Assembly (NCBI GenBank): GCA_000471925.1
Contig: CP006669.1
Coordinates: 673,116 to 737,115 of the forward strand
DNA: 64,000 nucleotides
Direction: 5' to 3'
Origin: Ralstonia pickettii DTP0602
GTDB lineage: Bacteria; Pseudomonadota; Gammaproteobacteria; Burkholderiales; Burkholderiaceae
The notes under the pieces were generated by a model. That model saw only the letters and a list, made by a program, of their open reading frames with translations. It was not told the DNA's origin and did no database searches. Of the stretch, positions 34,216 through 43,267 are shown piece after piece. Positions within the stretch are counted from its first letter, which is position 1, and each line of letters begins with the position of its first letter. The position numbers were made by a program, and so were the translations under genes.

Positions 34216-35016
34216 GTGGATCACACCGAGCCGGTGCCTGAGCGCGAGCGCCGTGGCATACAGTCGATTGAAGTCGGGGGGGAAATTCTCAAGGTGCTGG
34301 CATCCGAGGCCAGACCGATGGCGCTTCGCGACCTGGTGAAGGCGGCCAATATGCCGTCAGGGAAAATCCACCCTTACCTGGTCAGCTTTGGAAAGATTGG
34401 CCTGGTCGCCCAGGACCCGGTCACGGGCCACTACCTGCTGGGGCCCATGGCTATCCAGTTGGGACTGACAAGCCTGCAGACGCTGAACCCGATCCGCGAG
34501 GCCACACCGTTTGCGGAATCGCTGTCTGAAGAAACCTCGCACGCCGTCGCGCTTGCCGTATGGGGAAACCTGGGGCCGGTCATCGTGCGCCTGATCGATG
34601 CGACATATCCCATCCATACGAACATCCGCACCGGGACAGTCATGTCGCTCGCCAATACGGCGACGGGCCGGGTCTTCTCGGCGTTCCTGTCGCCCAAGTT
34701 CACCGAGAAGCTGTTGTTGGACGATCGCATACGCCTCGGCCCCGACATCGCGCATCCGCTCGACGCAAAGGTGGTGGAGGGCATGATCGAGGAGACGCGC
34801 ACGCGCGGGATGTCTCGAAGCGTCAACCATCCGACGCCTGGTATCGTCGCTTTCTCAGCGCCGGTGTTCGATTATTCCGGCAATATCGCCTTGGCCATCA
34901 CGATCATGGGGCCGACTGGTACCCTCGACACAGATTGGGACGGCCCGGTTGCCAGAGCCTTGCACGGATGTGTGGAGGCCGTTTCGAAGCGCCTGGGCTA
35001 CCGACACTCCCTCTGA
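34216..35016 (+). CDS. IclR-family regulator
   Basis: 266 residues. N-terminal winged HTH (GIQSIEVGGEILKVLASEARPMALRDLVKAANMPSGKIHPYL), then the IclR effector domain (YLLGPMAIQLGLTSLQTL, GTVMSLANTATGRVFSAFL, GIVAFSAPVFDYSGNIALAI). Divergent from the flavoprotein-SDR-MFS-MFS cluster, which it likely controls through the two palindromes at 34102-34175. The 250 bases after its stop (35017-35265) hold only a short frame ending GFALLNQQAR, without known homology. Confidence 0.9.
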   Translation: MDHTEPVPERERRGIQSIEVGGEILKVLASEARPMALRDLVKAANMPSGKIHPYLVSFGKIGLVAQDPVTGHYLLGPMAIQLGLTSLQTLNPIREATPFAESLSEETSHAVALAVWGNLGPVIVRLIDATYPIHTNIRTGTVMSLANTATGRVFSAFLSPKFTEKLLLDDRIRLGPDIAHPLDAKVVEGMIEETRTRGMSRSVNHPTPGIVAFSAPVFDYSGNIALAITIMGPTGTLDTDWDGPVARALHGCVEAVSKRLGYRHSL

Positions 35017-35265
35017 TTTCCCAGCGGCTCAGGCTTGCCCCAGCAGGCTCTGGGGCGCCGACCCAACTGCTGCCAAGCGCAGGCCGCCCGCTGCTGGCCA
35101 TTTTTCGATCGCTGGCGCCTCCCATTGCCATGGCCCAAAAATCGGCTCTGAAGTCGTTCGCATCTGCCGGCGTGCGCAATCCCCCGGTGGAGCAGGCTTC
35201 AGCGATATCTACCAGTTTCAGTCACTCGGCTTCGCCCTGCTGAACCAGCAAGCCAGGTAGTCGTT

Positions 35266-37746
35266 CTAACAAAGTCTCTTTATCGCGGCGGACAACGTTT
35301 GACGCGTTGTCCAATAATCCGCCCAAGGGTCTGCGCGCTGAAAGCTGAGGTATTCACGCGCGTCTCTGATGGTCCAGTGAGCACCGCTCTTCAGCTTCGG
35401 AAGGTCGTCCCAGGAGACCGGCATCGAGACGCCCATACCCGGCCTGGCGCGCGCTGAGAACGCTGCTGCTGTTGTCTGCCCATGGCCGTTTCTCAGGTAG
35501 TCCACGAATATCTTGCCTTTCCGGTTGGGCGGCCCGGACTTCGCGATGAAGCGCTGCGGTAGCGTCGCGGCCAGATGCTGCACGGCGGCGCGCGAAAAGT
35601 CCTTTACGACCTCGTAGTTCTGTCTCCCGCTAAGTGGAACAACGACATGCAGGCCTTTGCCGCCGCTTGTCTTCAACCAGGATCGCAGGCCCACTTCGTC
35701 GAGAAGTGTCCTCACGAGTAGCGCTCCCTCCTGCAGCTTCGACCACTCAAGTCCTTCGCCGGGGTCAAGATCGAGAATGAAGCGGTCGGGTGTATCGATG
35801 CGACGCTCTATTGAATTCCACGTATGGAACTCTACGACATTCATTTGGGCCGCCGCGACGATTGCCTCGACAGAGTTGGCCACAAGCAAGGGCGCGTGGC
35901 CTGGCCAGCGGCCCCTCGGCAGTTCCGTCAATCCTGGTATCGATGTCTCGGTATGCTTCTGGAAAAACATGGTACCGGCAATGCCTTCAGGCGCCCGCAC
36001 AAGTGACAGCGGCCTGTCCTTCAGGTGCGGAAGCATCAGGCTCGCCACGCTTTCGTAGTAGCGAACCAGATCCAGCTTGGTGATGCCTGTCGTCGGGTCA
36101 ATGACCCTGTCAGGGTTCGTCACCTTCACGCTCGACACGCCCTGGGGCGCGACGGACGCCCGTATGGCCTCCTTTCGCACGGACTTAGCTTGGAGATCCG
36201 AACGCAGCCCCTTGAAAATGGCATGGCGCACATGTCCTTCAGCTGTCCATTCGGAAAACTCCACCTCAGCAACAAGCGACGGCTTCACCCACCGAGCCGT
36301 TTCGGAACCGCCCCTGCCCCAGCGCCGGGCCTTTGTGTACTGATCGAAGGGCATGGATTCGATTTCCAACGACACAAGCTTTCGCATGAGAGCTGCCGCG
36401 GTCGAGCTGTCCCACCCCGTACCGACACCGCCGGTATAGCGCAGCGCACCATCCTCATACACGCCAAGGTACAACCTCCCTACCTCTTGCCTCGACCCGG
36501 TGCGAAGGGAGAAGCCACCGACGACAAACTCCTGCCGAAGCTTGCATTTGGCTTTGAGCCATGTCGGCGTCCTGGCGGAAACGTATGGTGCATCCGCCCG
36601 CTTGAACATCAAGCCTTCCAATCCGAGGCCGCATGCCGCCTTGAAGAGCTTGGCTGGTGGCGCATCGAAAGCTTCGCTGAGCCGGACTCGTTCCGAAGCG
36701 CTCCCCAGGATTCCCGCGAGGAGTTCTTTCCGTTGGGAAAGGCGGAATGCCCGCAAGTCCCGCCCGTTCAGGTAGGGAACATCAAACGCGAAGTACACGA
36801 TTTCATCGTCTTGACGTGCAGCAATCGCGCTTTGCAATGCATTGAAATCGGGCACATCGTTGCGAAGGACGACTATCTCACCATCTATCCAGGCTTCATC
36901 CGCATCCAGTGATTCCAGCTCAGAAGCAAGAGAGGGAAACTTTGCGGTCCAGTCGTGCCCTGCCCGGGTGAACAGCCTTACGGTGCCATTTGCTATGCGC
37001 GCCAGCAAGCGATATCCATCGAACTTCGTCTCAATGATCCACCCTTCTCCCGTTGGAACCGTTGGAGAAAGGGACGCGAGCTGTGGCGCGAGCTTCGCGG
37101 GCAATGATGCCCTCGGTGCGCGATCTATCGACAAGCTCGCGGAAGCGAGATCCTCGTCGGGTAAGGATTCATCCTGGCTTGTTTGCGGTGTTGACGTGAC
37201 GCTGTCTGGGAGCGCCGTCAGGACATCGAACTCGGCTAGGGGCCGTGCCCATGCGTCGGGCTTCTTAAACAGGATCCATTGCTCTGACTTGTCACCGGGC
37301 TTTGCGATGCGCACCAACTCCCACCGCCCTTCCAGTTTTACCCCGTGAAGGTCGAACAGGATCTTTCCCTCCGCCATGCCTTTACGCGGGTCGCCCACCG
37401 GATCCCAGGTACCCCGGTCCCAAACGATGACTGAGCCGGCGCCGTACTGTCCCCGTGGGATATCTCCTTCGAAGTTGGCATACTCCAGGGGATGGTCCTC
37501 GACATGCACAGCGATTCGCTTCTCCTTGGGATCGTAGCTCGGCCCCTTTGGCACCGCCCAACTCAAGAGCACACCATCAAGCTCAAGGCGAAAATCGTAA
37601 TGCAGTCGCCGTGCCCAGTGCTTTTGAATCACGAAGGACAGCTTGCTCCTGGCTTTGCGGGCATTCGTGGCGCGCCCTGACGGTTCAGGCGTGATGGCGA
37701 AATCGCGCTTTTTCTCGTAGCGCTTCAGGTCGGCGTTGGTCTTCAT
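35266..37746 (-). CDS. ligD: ATP-dependent DNA ligase LigD (PE-LIG-POL)
   Basis: 826 residues with all three modules in the Pseudomonas order. Residues about 1-165 are the 3'-phosphoesterase (HWARRLHYDFRLELDGVL, HVEDHPLEYANFEGDIP). The ligase core follows with the adenylated Lys241 in ETKFDGYRLLAR and DGEIVVL. The C-terminal primase/polymerase has FILDLDPGEGLEW (metal aspartates) and LKTSGGKGLHVVVPLSG. It seals and fills double-strand breaks in bacterial end joining together with Ku. Last gene of the ku operon, 17 bases after the MerR-TPR gene. Confidence 0.95.
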   Translation of the reverse strand: MKTNADLKRYEKKRDFAITPEPSGRATNARKARSKLSFVIQKHWARRLHYDFRLELDGVLLSWAVPKGPSYDPKEKRIAVHVEDHPLEYANFEGDIPRGQYGAGSVIVWDRGTWDPVGDPRKGMAEGKILFDLHGVKLEGRWELVRIAKPGDKSEQWILFKKPDAWARPLAEFDVLTALPDSVTSTPQTSQDESLPDEDLASASLSIDRAPRASLPAKLAPQLASLSPTVPTGEGWIIETKFDGYRLLARIANGTVRLFTRAGHDWTAKFPSLASELESLDADEAWIDGEIVVLRNDVPDFNALQSAIAARQDDEIVYFAFDVPYLNGRDLRAFRLSQRKELLAGILGSASERVRLSEAFDAPPAKLFKAACGLGLEGLMFKRADAPYVSARTPTWLKAKCKLRQEFVVGGFSLRTGSRQEVGRLYLGVYEDGALRYTGGVGTGWDSSTAAALMRKLVSLEIESMPFDQYTKARRWGRGGSETARWVKPSLVAEVEFSEWTAEGHVRHAIFKGLRSDLQAKSVRKEAIRASVAPQGVSSVKVTNPDRVIDPTTGITKLDLVRYYESVASLMLPHLKDRPLSLVRAPEGIAGTMFFQKHTETSIPGLTELPRGRWPGHAPLLVANSVEAIVAAAQMNVVEFHTWNSIERRIDTPDRFILDLDPGEGLEWSKLQEGALLVRTLLDEVGLRSWLKTSGGKGLHVVVPLSGRQNYEVVKDFSRAAVQHLAATLPQRFIAKSGPPNRKGKIFVDYLRNGHGQTTAAAFSARARPGMGVSMPVSWDDLPKLKSGAHWTIRDAREYLSFQRADPWADYWTTRQTLSAAIKRLC

Positions 37747-37763
37747 GCCGGAAGAGCACCGGA

Positions 37764-38564
37764 TCAGCGAGTCAGCATGCGATACTGGTTGTAGTGCCGC
37801 AGCGCGTCCTTGATTCGACCGGCGCTGTCATACAACCTCCCGATGTTGAAATGCGCGTCCGCGTTGTCAGGCTCAAGGTCCAGGCATTGCTGGTAGGCTC
37901 TCAACGCATCCCGGAAATCCCCGGTATCCTCAAACGCAAGGGCTTGGTTAAACAGCAACTCGGTGCTCGTCGGGAAGCGCCTGCGCGCCTCAGCAAGGAC
38001 CTTCAACGCCTTTGTGCAACTCCCTCGGTCACACAGCAACGCGCTAAGGTTGACCCACGCTTCATACAAGCAGGGATCCCACTCCACCGCTTGCCGATAG
38101 GCTGCTTCTGCTTCGTCATCCAGGCGTTGGCGCTCGTATTCCTTCCCTAGCTCGTATGAACGCCGTGCGTCGTCACTGACCGCCCCCACATGCGGCACTA
38201 CGACGGTGTTGTCGGCGTACCGCGTCAGATCGAAGCGCATTTGCCCAGAGTCAGCATTCCACTCAGCGCCATTGGCACTGGCGATGACGTCATTGCCCTC
38301 CGCACGCAAGGACGTGGCGGACGGATGACGGTCACGCGACAGCGACTTCGTGCGAAGCATCGACCTGCGGATGCGCCCGGAAGAGATGTTGGAAAGCCGC
38401 AGCGCATTGGCCGTGCGCAGCACGACGAGATCTCGAAAGCTGAAGCGATACTCGCCCCGTTCGCCTCGGCTTGGCGCAACCACTCCGGCTGCGACGAGCG
38501 ACATGACTGCGGGGCGCGGTATGCCGACGATTTCCATGACGTCGCGCATCGTGTAAGAACGCAT
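37764..38564 (-). CDS. MerR-type HTH fused to TPR repeats, inside the ku-ligD operon
   Basis: 266 residues. Residues 1-70 are a MerR-like winged HTH: MRSYTMRDVMEIVGIPRPAV, RGEYRFSFRDLVVLRTANAL. A 60-residue linker follows, then about four tetratricopeptide repeats from residue 135 (YELGKEYERQRLDDEAEAAY, WVNLSALLCDRGSCTKALKV, NQALAFEDTGDFRDALRAY, NIGRLYDSAGRIKDALRHY). The ATG overlaps the ku stop by one base (TGATG), so it is translated with Ku; ligD follows 17 bases on. A role as regulator or scaffold of the repair proteins is inference; the gene's fixed position argues against chance. Confidence 0.82.
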   Translation of the reverse strand: MRSYTMRDVMEIVGIPRPAVMSLVAAGVVAPSRGERGEYRFSFRDLVVLRTANALRLSNISSGRIRRSMLRTKSLSRDRHPSATSLRAEGNDVIASANGAEWNADSGQMRFDLTRYADNTVVVPHVGAVSDDARRSYELGKEYERQRLDDEAEAAYRQAVEWDPCLYEAWVNLSALLCDRGSCTKALKVLAEARRRFPTSTELLFNQALAFEDTGDFRDALRAYQQCLDLEPDNADAHFNIGRLYDSAGRIKDALRHYNQYRMLTR

Positions 38565-39469
38565 CAGGCCTGCTTCTTGGCTCGCTTAGTCGGGATTGTC
38601 GCGGTTGTCGGCGTTTCGGCACGTTTCGCTGCACGGCGCGCCGGCGCCTTGGCGCCTTTCCCGGCTTTCGCCGCGGCGGCAGCAGACTTTGGCGCCCCAA
38701 TACTCTTCCTGAGAGCATCCATCAAATCGATGACTTCTGCGCCACCCTCAGCCGCCGCAGTCTCGGGGGAAACTGTGATGGCCTTGCCCTCTATCTTCTT
38801 GTCTATCTGGGCCAGGATTCGCTGCTTTTCTTCGTCTGTGTACTCCGTCGGGTCATAACCATCGACCGAGTTCTGGTCGATGAGCTGCTCCGCCAGGGAA
38901 AGCTCTGCCTTGGACACATCGACAGTCTCCACGTGCAGATCCGCCATCGAGCGAACCTCGTCTGCGTAGAGCAGCTGCTGGAGGATGAGCCCGTCGTCGC
39001 CGACCCGTATTTGCACCATATATTGCTTGCCCTTCCACGACCATTTTGCGAGCGCACATTTGTCCGTGGCTCGCATCGCCTCCGAAAGCAGGCTGTATGG
39101 CTTTGCGCCGCGCTTGTCAGGTCCCAGGTAGTAGGCCTTGTCGTAGTAGATTGGGTCGATGGCCTTCACGGGCATGAAGGCAACGATGTCGATGGTCTGT
39201 TGAGCCGCCTCCTCCAGCGCCTTGAGCTCATCCGGAGTGAAGACAACGTATTTGTCCTTTTCAAACTCGTAGCCCTTGACCATCTCTGAACGGTCGACTA
39301 CCACCCCTTCCCTCTGGCAAATGTATTGTTGTCGCAGTCGTGAACCACACCCCTTATGGAGCAGGTTGAAACCCACAGCGGACGTGCTCTCCGTGGCGGA
39401 GAAGACCTTCACAGGGATAGAGACAAGCCCGAAGCTGATGGACAGCGAGGCGATAGAGCGCGCAGCCAT
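38564..39469 (-). CDS. ku: Ku homodimeric end-binding protein
   Basis: About 301 residues. Ku core visible from MAARSIASLSISFGLVSIPVKVF through YCQREGVVVDRSEMVKGYE, YYLGPDKRGAKPYSLL, ALAKWSWKGKQYMVQIR and the minimal dimer/bridge region DLHVETVDVSKAELSLAEQLI. The C-terminus is an Ala/Lys/Arg-rich tail (KAGKGAKAPARRAAKRAET), as in many bacterial Ku proteins that bind DNA with it. ATG at 39469 has GGAG seven bases upstream; the frame is open further back but without family sequence. First gene of the end-joining operon. Confidence 0.95.
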   Translation of the reverse strand: MAARSIASLSISFGLVSIPVKVFSATESTSAVGFNLLHKGCGSRLRQQYICQREGVVVDRSEMVKGYEFEKDKYVVFTPDELKALEEAAQQTIDIVAFMPVKAIDPIYYDKAYYLGPDKRGAKPYSLLSEAMRATDKCALAKWSWKGKQYMVQIRVGDDGLILQQLLYADEVRSMADLHVETVDVSKAELSLAEQLIDQNSVDGYDPTEYTDEEKQRILAQIDKKIEGKAITVSPETAAAEGGAEVIDLMDALRKSIGAPKSAAAAAKAGKGAKAPARRAAKRAETPTTATIPTKRAKKQA

Positions 39470-39969
39470 TTTGGCACTCCTGGTGAGGGGGACATACGCT
39501 AGCAGCGTAGTAAATGGCGGGCCGTTGCGCCGTAGGTAAAAGTCGCATTCCACGAGCGGTGCTGACCGACGCGAGCGAGTTCGCCTGGCTGGAGAATTGC
39601 GAGTCGACTTGACGCCCCTTGGTGGGGCGCTGGGATAAGCAATCCAGCCCTGCAGGGCTGCTCGAGGCCAAGGCGCCGGCATGGTGTCATGCCCTTCACA
39701 TTGCGGGATCATTCCCGAAGGGATTACGCATCCGTATTTGCCCGTCACCGACGTGAACCAAGAGATCGACACGCCTCTCTCCATCCCAGCGCAATCGCTT
39801 CGTCCTGGGTTCCGAAGAGCATGCCTGCGCCAGGGTCGCTCTCCATGTGAATCATTCTCGCCGCTTGTAACGCCTCCCGACAGAAAAACGTCCTTTTCCC
39901 GCACTATTTTGCGCGTGCGCTTTTGCTGGACTGGAAATCCGTATGCCGCGCCAGGGGATGGGTGATGGA
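39470..39969. other. Ku upstream region; no recognised gene
   Basis: About 500 bases. There is a perfect 16-bp palindrome CAGCCCTGCAGGGCTG (39645-39660) and a CGCCCC/GGGGCG hairpin (39613-39629), either of which could be regulatory for ku. A 36-codon minus-strand frame (39745-39855, MESDPGAGMLFGTQDEAIAL) might be a small gene or a remnant, but its evidence is weak. Confidence 0.4.
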
Positions 39970-41733
39970 TCAAATACCATGCCGCGGCGCCTCGTTCTGC
40001 GCTTCTTGCAGTTCGCGCCACTGGATCTTTCCGATGGCCGACTTCGGCAGCGCCTCGACGAACTCGACCACGCGGGGGACCTTGTAGGCGGCCAGGCGCT
40101 CGCGGCACCACTGCATGATCTGTTCGGCGCCGGCCTCCTCGCGCCCCTGCATGCCCGCCTTGAGGACGATGACAGCCTTCACGGTCTCGCCGCGCCGCTC
40201 GTCGCGGGCGGCGATCACGCAGGCCTCATGGATGGCCGGATGGCCATAGAGCAGGTTCTCCACCTCGGCCGGCCAGATCTTGAAGCCGGATGCGTTGATC
40301 ATGCGCTTGAGGCGGTCGCGCATGAAGAAATAGCCGTCATCGTCGACGAAGCCAAGGTCGCCCGTGCGCAGGAAGCGCTTGCTGTCGATCTCGATAAAGC
40401 TCTCGGCATCGGCCTGCGGATTGCGCCAGTAACCTCGCATCACCTGGGCGCCGCTGGCGATGATCTCACCCAGCTCGCCCCGCGGCAGCTCCACGCCGCT
40501 CTGCGGGTCAATCACGCGCGCGTCGACCCCGAAGGTGGCGATGCCGAGACACTCGCGCTTGGGCTGGTGGCGTGGGTTGGACAGCAGGAAGGCGGCCGTC
40601 TCGGTCATGCCGTAGGCCTCGATATAGACCAGGCCGAAGCGCTCCTGCAGCAGGTTGGCCACCGCATCGGGCATGGGCGCGCCACCGCCGCCCAGGAAGG
40701 CCAGGCAGGAGAGGTCGCGCTCAAGAATACCCGGCTGGGAAAAGAAATCCACCAGCATCGCCGGCGCCGCGCCCCAGTTCGAGACCCGGTAGCGCTCGAT
40801 CAGGTCGGCTGCCAGCACGCGATCCCATCTCGGCAGCAATACGATGGTGGCACCCAGGTAGAGCGGTGCGTGAATGCCGTTCTGCATGCCGAGCAAGTGG
40901 AACATCGGCGCTACCGACAGGAACACCGCATCGGGCGTGTTGCCGCGCCAGATCTGCGAGCCTGCCGCGGCGCTCATCAGCGTGCCGTGGGTATGCATGC
41001 AGCCCTTGGGATGGCCCGTCGTGCCGGAGGTGTAGGCCAGCATGCACAGCGTGTCGTAACCGGCTGCGTGGGGCATCGGCACCAGGCCGGCCGCATCCGC
41101 GTCCTGCCAGCGCACCAAGGTGCCGCCAGCCGGAGCCTGCCCCGGCAGCGGGCTGCGCGCGCGCAGCCAGGCCGGCACGGCCGGCTCGCCATCGGATTCC
41201 GCCTCGCCGGGCAACATGTCGGCGTAGTCATGGACGACCACATGCGGCAGCACGTCGCCGTGCAGCGGCGCCAGCCGCTCGTAGAGCTCGGCCGCGGCAA
41301 AGGCCACGCGCGCGCCGCTGTCGGCGGCCACATGCTCCAGCTCGGCGGTCAGCCACATGGGGTTGGCCGGTAACACCACGGCTTCGGCACGCAAGATGGC
41401 GTAGTAGGCGATGATGAACTGCGGGCAATTCTGGCTGTACAGCAGCACGCGGTCGCCGGGCGCGACGCCGCATTTGCGCTGCAGGTAGCCGGCCATGCGC
41501 TCGATCTGCCCGAGCAGCGCGGCATAGGAAATCGCGCTGCCGAAGTACTGGATGGCGGTCTTGTCCGGGTAGCGGTGCGCGGCCATCTCGACGTTATAGA
41601 CCAGGCTGGTGCGAGGTATGCTGGCCTCGGCAGGCAGGCCCGGCGGCCAGAACGGGGAGCGACGGATGGGGGCGGGCGCACGCGATGGCGATGCGCCAGA
41701 GGTTGGAGACTGCGTCATGTTGTCGTTCTGCAA
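39970..41733 (-). CDS. AMP-dependent acyl-CoA synthetase
   Basis: 587 residues. AMP-binding core AYTSGTTGHPKGCMHTH, YIEAYGMTETAAFL, the adenylate-binding RFLRTGDLGFVDDDGYFF, and the catalytic lysine region KSAIGKIQWREL near the C-terminus. It makes a CoA thioester from a carboxylic acid with ATP. The start is probably the TTG at 41733, because AGAGAAG lies just upstream; an ATG at 41718 is the alternative. It lies eight bases after the aldehyde dehydrogenase and completes the alcohol-aldehyde-acid-CoA chain of the P450 operon. Confidence 0.9.
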   Translation of the reverse strand: MQNDNMTQSPTSGASPSRAPAPIRRSPFWPPGLPAEASIPRTSLVYNVEMAAHRYPDKTAIQYFGSAISYAALLGQIERMAGYLQRKCGVAPGDRVLLYSQNCPQFIIAYYAILRAEAVVLPANPMWLTAELEHVAADSGARVAFAAAELYERLAPLHGDVLPHVVVHDYADMLPGEAESDGEPAVPAWLRARSPLPGQAPAGGTLVRWQDADAAGLVPMPHAAGYDTLCMLAYTSGTTGHPKGCMHTHGTLMSAAAGSQIWRGNTPDAVFLSVAPMFHLLGMQNGIHAPLYLGATIVLLPRWDRVLAADLIERYRVSNWGAAPAMLVDFFSQPGILERDLSCLAFLGGGGAPMPDAVANLLQERFGLVYIEAYGMTETAAFLLSNPRHQPKRECLGIATFGVDARVIDPQSGVELPRGELGEIIASGAQVMRGYWRNPQADAESFIEIDSKRFLRTGDLGFVDDDGYFFMRDRLKRMINASGFKIWPAEVENLLYGHPAIHEACVIAARDERRGETVKAVIVLKAGMQGREEAGAEQIMQWCRERLAAYKVPRVVEFVEALPKSAIGKIQWRELQEAQNEAPRHGI

Positions 41734-41741
41734 GTCTTCTC

Positions 41742-43163
41742 TTATTGCGATCGCTTCAGCGAAACCGTTCGCGGCACCGTATATTCCAGCAGCCCTTCGA
41801 CGCCGTTCTCGATGCCCACGCCCGATTGCTTGTGGCCGGCCATGGGCTTGTGGGGCCCAAGGGTGTGAATCTGGTTGACCCAGACGGTACCGGTGTTGAG
41901 CCGCAACGCGACTTGCATGGCGGCCTCCGCGTCGCGGCCCCAGACCGAACCTCCCAGTCCATATTCGCTGTCATTCGCGCGCGCGATGGCATCGTCCACG
42001 TCGCGGAACTTCAGCAAGGGCAGGATTGGGCCGAATGGTTCTTCGCGGACCACGCGTGCGCTGTCCGGCGGGTTGTCCACCAGCGTGACAGGGAAGAAAT
42101 AGCCACGTCCCTCCGCCACTTCGCCACCGGCAAGGATGCGGTAGCCGGCGCTGCGTGTATCCTCCAGCAGCGCCTTGAGTCGCTCGAACTGGCGGCGGTT
42201 CTGCACCGGGCCAAGCTGAACGCCTTCCATGTCACCCCGGCCAACGCGCGTCTCCTGCGCCAGCCTGACCAACGCCTGCGCCAGCCGGTCGTAAACATCC
42301 TCATGGATATACAGCCGCTTGATCGCCAGGCAGTACTGCGCGTTGTTGGCAAACGCGCCCCAGAAGATCGCAGGCGCGATGGCCTCGACATCGGCATCGG
42401 GCAGGACAATGGCGGCGTCATTGCCACCCAGCTCCAGTGTCAGCCGTTTCAGGTTGACCGCAGCGGAGGCCATCACTGCGCGGCCGGTCTGGGTAGAGCC
42501 CGTAAAGCTCAGCTTGTCGATGCCCGGGTGGGCCGACATCAACGGGCCGAGGGCATCGCCGCCACTGATGACATTGAGCACGCCAGCCGGCAGGACATCG
42601 CGCAGCAGTTCGCCGAGCTTCAGCGTCGTCAGTGGCGTGAATGGCGATGGCTTGAGCACCATCGTATTGCCGGTAAGCAAGGCCGGCGCCACCTTCCACA
42701 TCGCCAGCGCCAGCGGAAAGTTCCAGGGCACGATGCCGCCAACGACGCCTAGCGGCACGCGCAGGACACACACCTGCTCGGTGGCAGACTCGCTGACCGT
42801 CTCCACCGGGAGTTCGAGCCTGGCCATCTCGGTGCACCAGAACGCCGCTTTTTGCACCTCCTGCCGCGCCTGGGCAAGGGGCTTGCCCTGCTCCCGCGTC
42901 AACAGGTGCGCCAGTTCCTCCAGGTTGGTGGTGATGGTCTCACCGATCCTGACGACATATAGCTGGCGCGCCTGCAGCGGCAAGCCGGCCCAGGCCGGCG
43001 CGGCGCGGCGCGCGCTGGCAACGGCCTCGTCCAATTGTGCGGGGGGCGCGTCGGGTGCTGCGGCAATGACGCGTTCCGTTGCGGGGTTGAGTACATCAAA
43101 TCCGGCCAGCGTGGGCGCGGCTTTGCCATCGATGGTCATGCTGAATCCAGCGGTGTCACCCAT
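41742..43163 (-). CDS. Aldehyde dehydrogenase of the P450 operon
   Basis: 473 residues. PLGVVGGIVPWNFPLAL, FTGSTQTGRAVM, catalytic glutamate in LTLELGGNDAAI and catalytic cysteine in NNAQYCLAIKRLYI; the usual F-x-x-x-G-Q-x-C is replaced by NAQYC, as in a subgroup that includes BADH-like and glycolaldehyde-type enzymes. It would oxidise the aldehyde formed by the Zn-alcohol dehydrogenase. No lesion is seen. About 104 bases separate it from the reductase gene upstream. Confidence 0.9.
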   Translation of the reverse strand: MGDTAGFSMTIDGKAAPTLAGFDVLNPATERVIAAAPDAPPAQLDEAVASARRAAPAWAGLPLQARQLYVVRIGETITTNLEELAHLLTREQGKPLAQARQEVQKAAFWCTEMARLELPVETVSESATEQVCVLRVPLGVVGGIVPWNFPLALAMWKVAPALLTGNTMVLKPSPFTPLTTLKLGELLRDVLPAGVLNVISGGDALGPLMSAHPGIDKLSFTGSTQTGRAVMASAAVNLKRLTLELGGNDAAIVLPDADVEAIAPAIFWGAFANNAQYCLAIKRLYIHEDVYDRLAQALVRLAQETRVGRGDMEGVQLGPVQNRRQFERLKALLEDTRSAGYRILAGGEVAEGRGYFFPVTLVDNPPDSARVVREEPFGPILPLLKFRDVDDAIARANDSEYGLGGSVWGRDAEAAMQVALRLNTGTVWVNQIHTLGPHKPMAGHKQSGVGIENGVEGLLEYTVPRTVSLKRSQ

Positions 43164-43267
43164 GATGATTGGGACCTCTTTTTAACCAAACGGATTTCGA
43201 CAGGCCACACCGACGACACGCGGCTGTCCGAAGCCGAGCCTGCGTCGCCGGGTAGCGGATTGGCGCT

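Noticed and set aside
39745..39855. 36-codon gene upstream of the acyl-CoA synthetase
   Set aside because: Plausible composition only; no ribosome site or conserved motif I can name.
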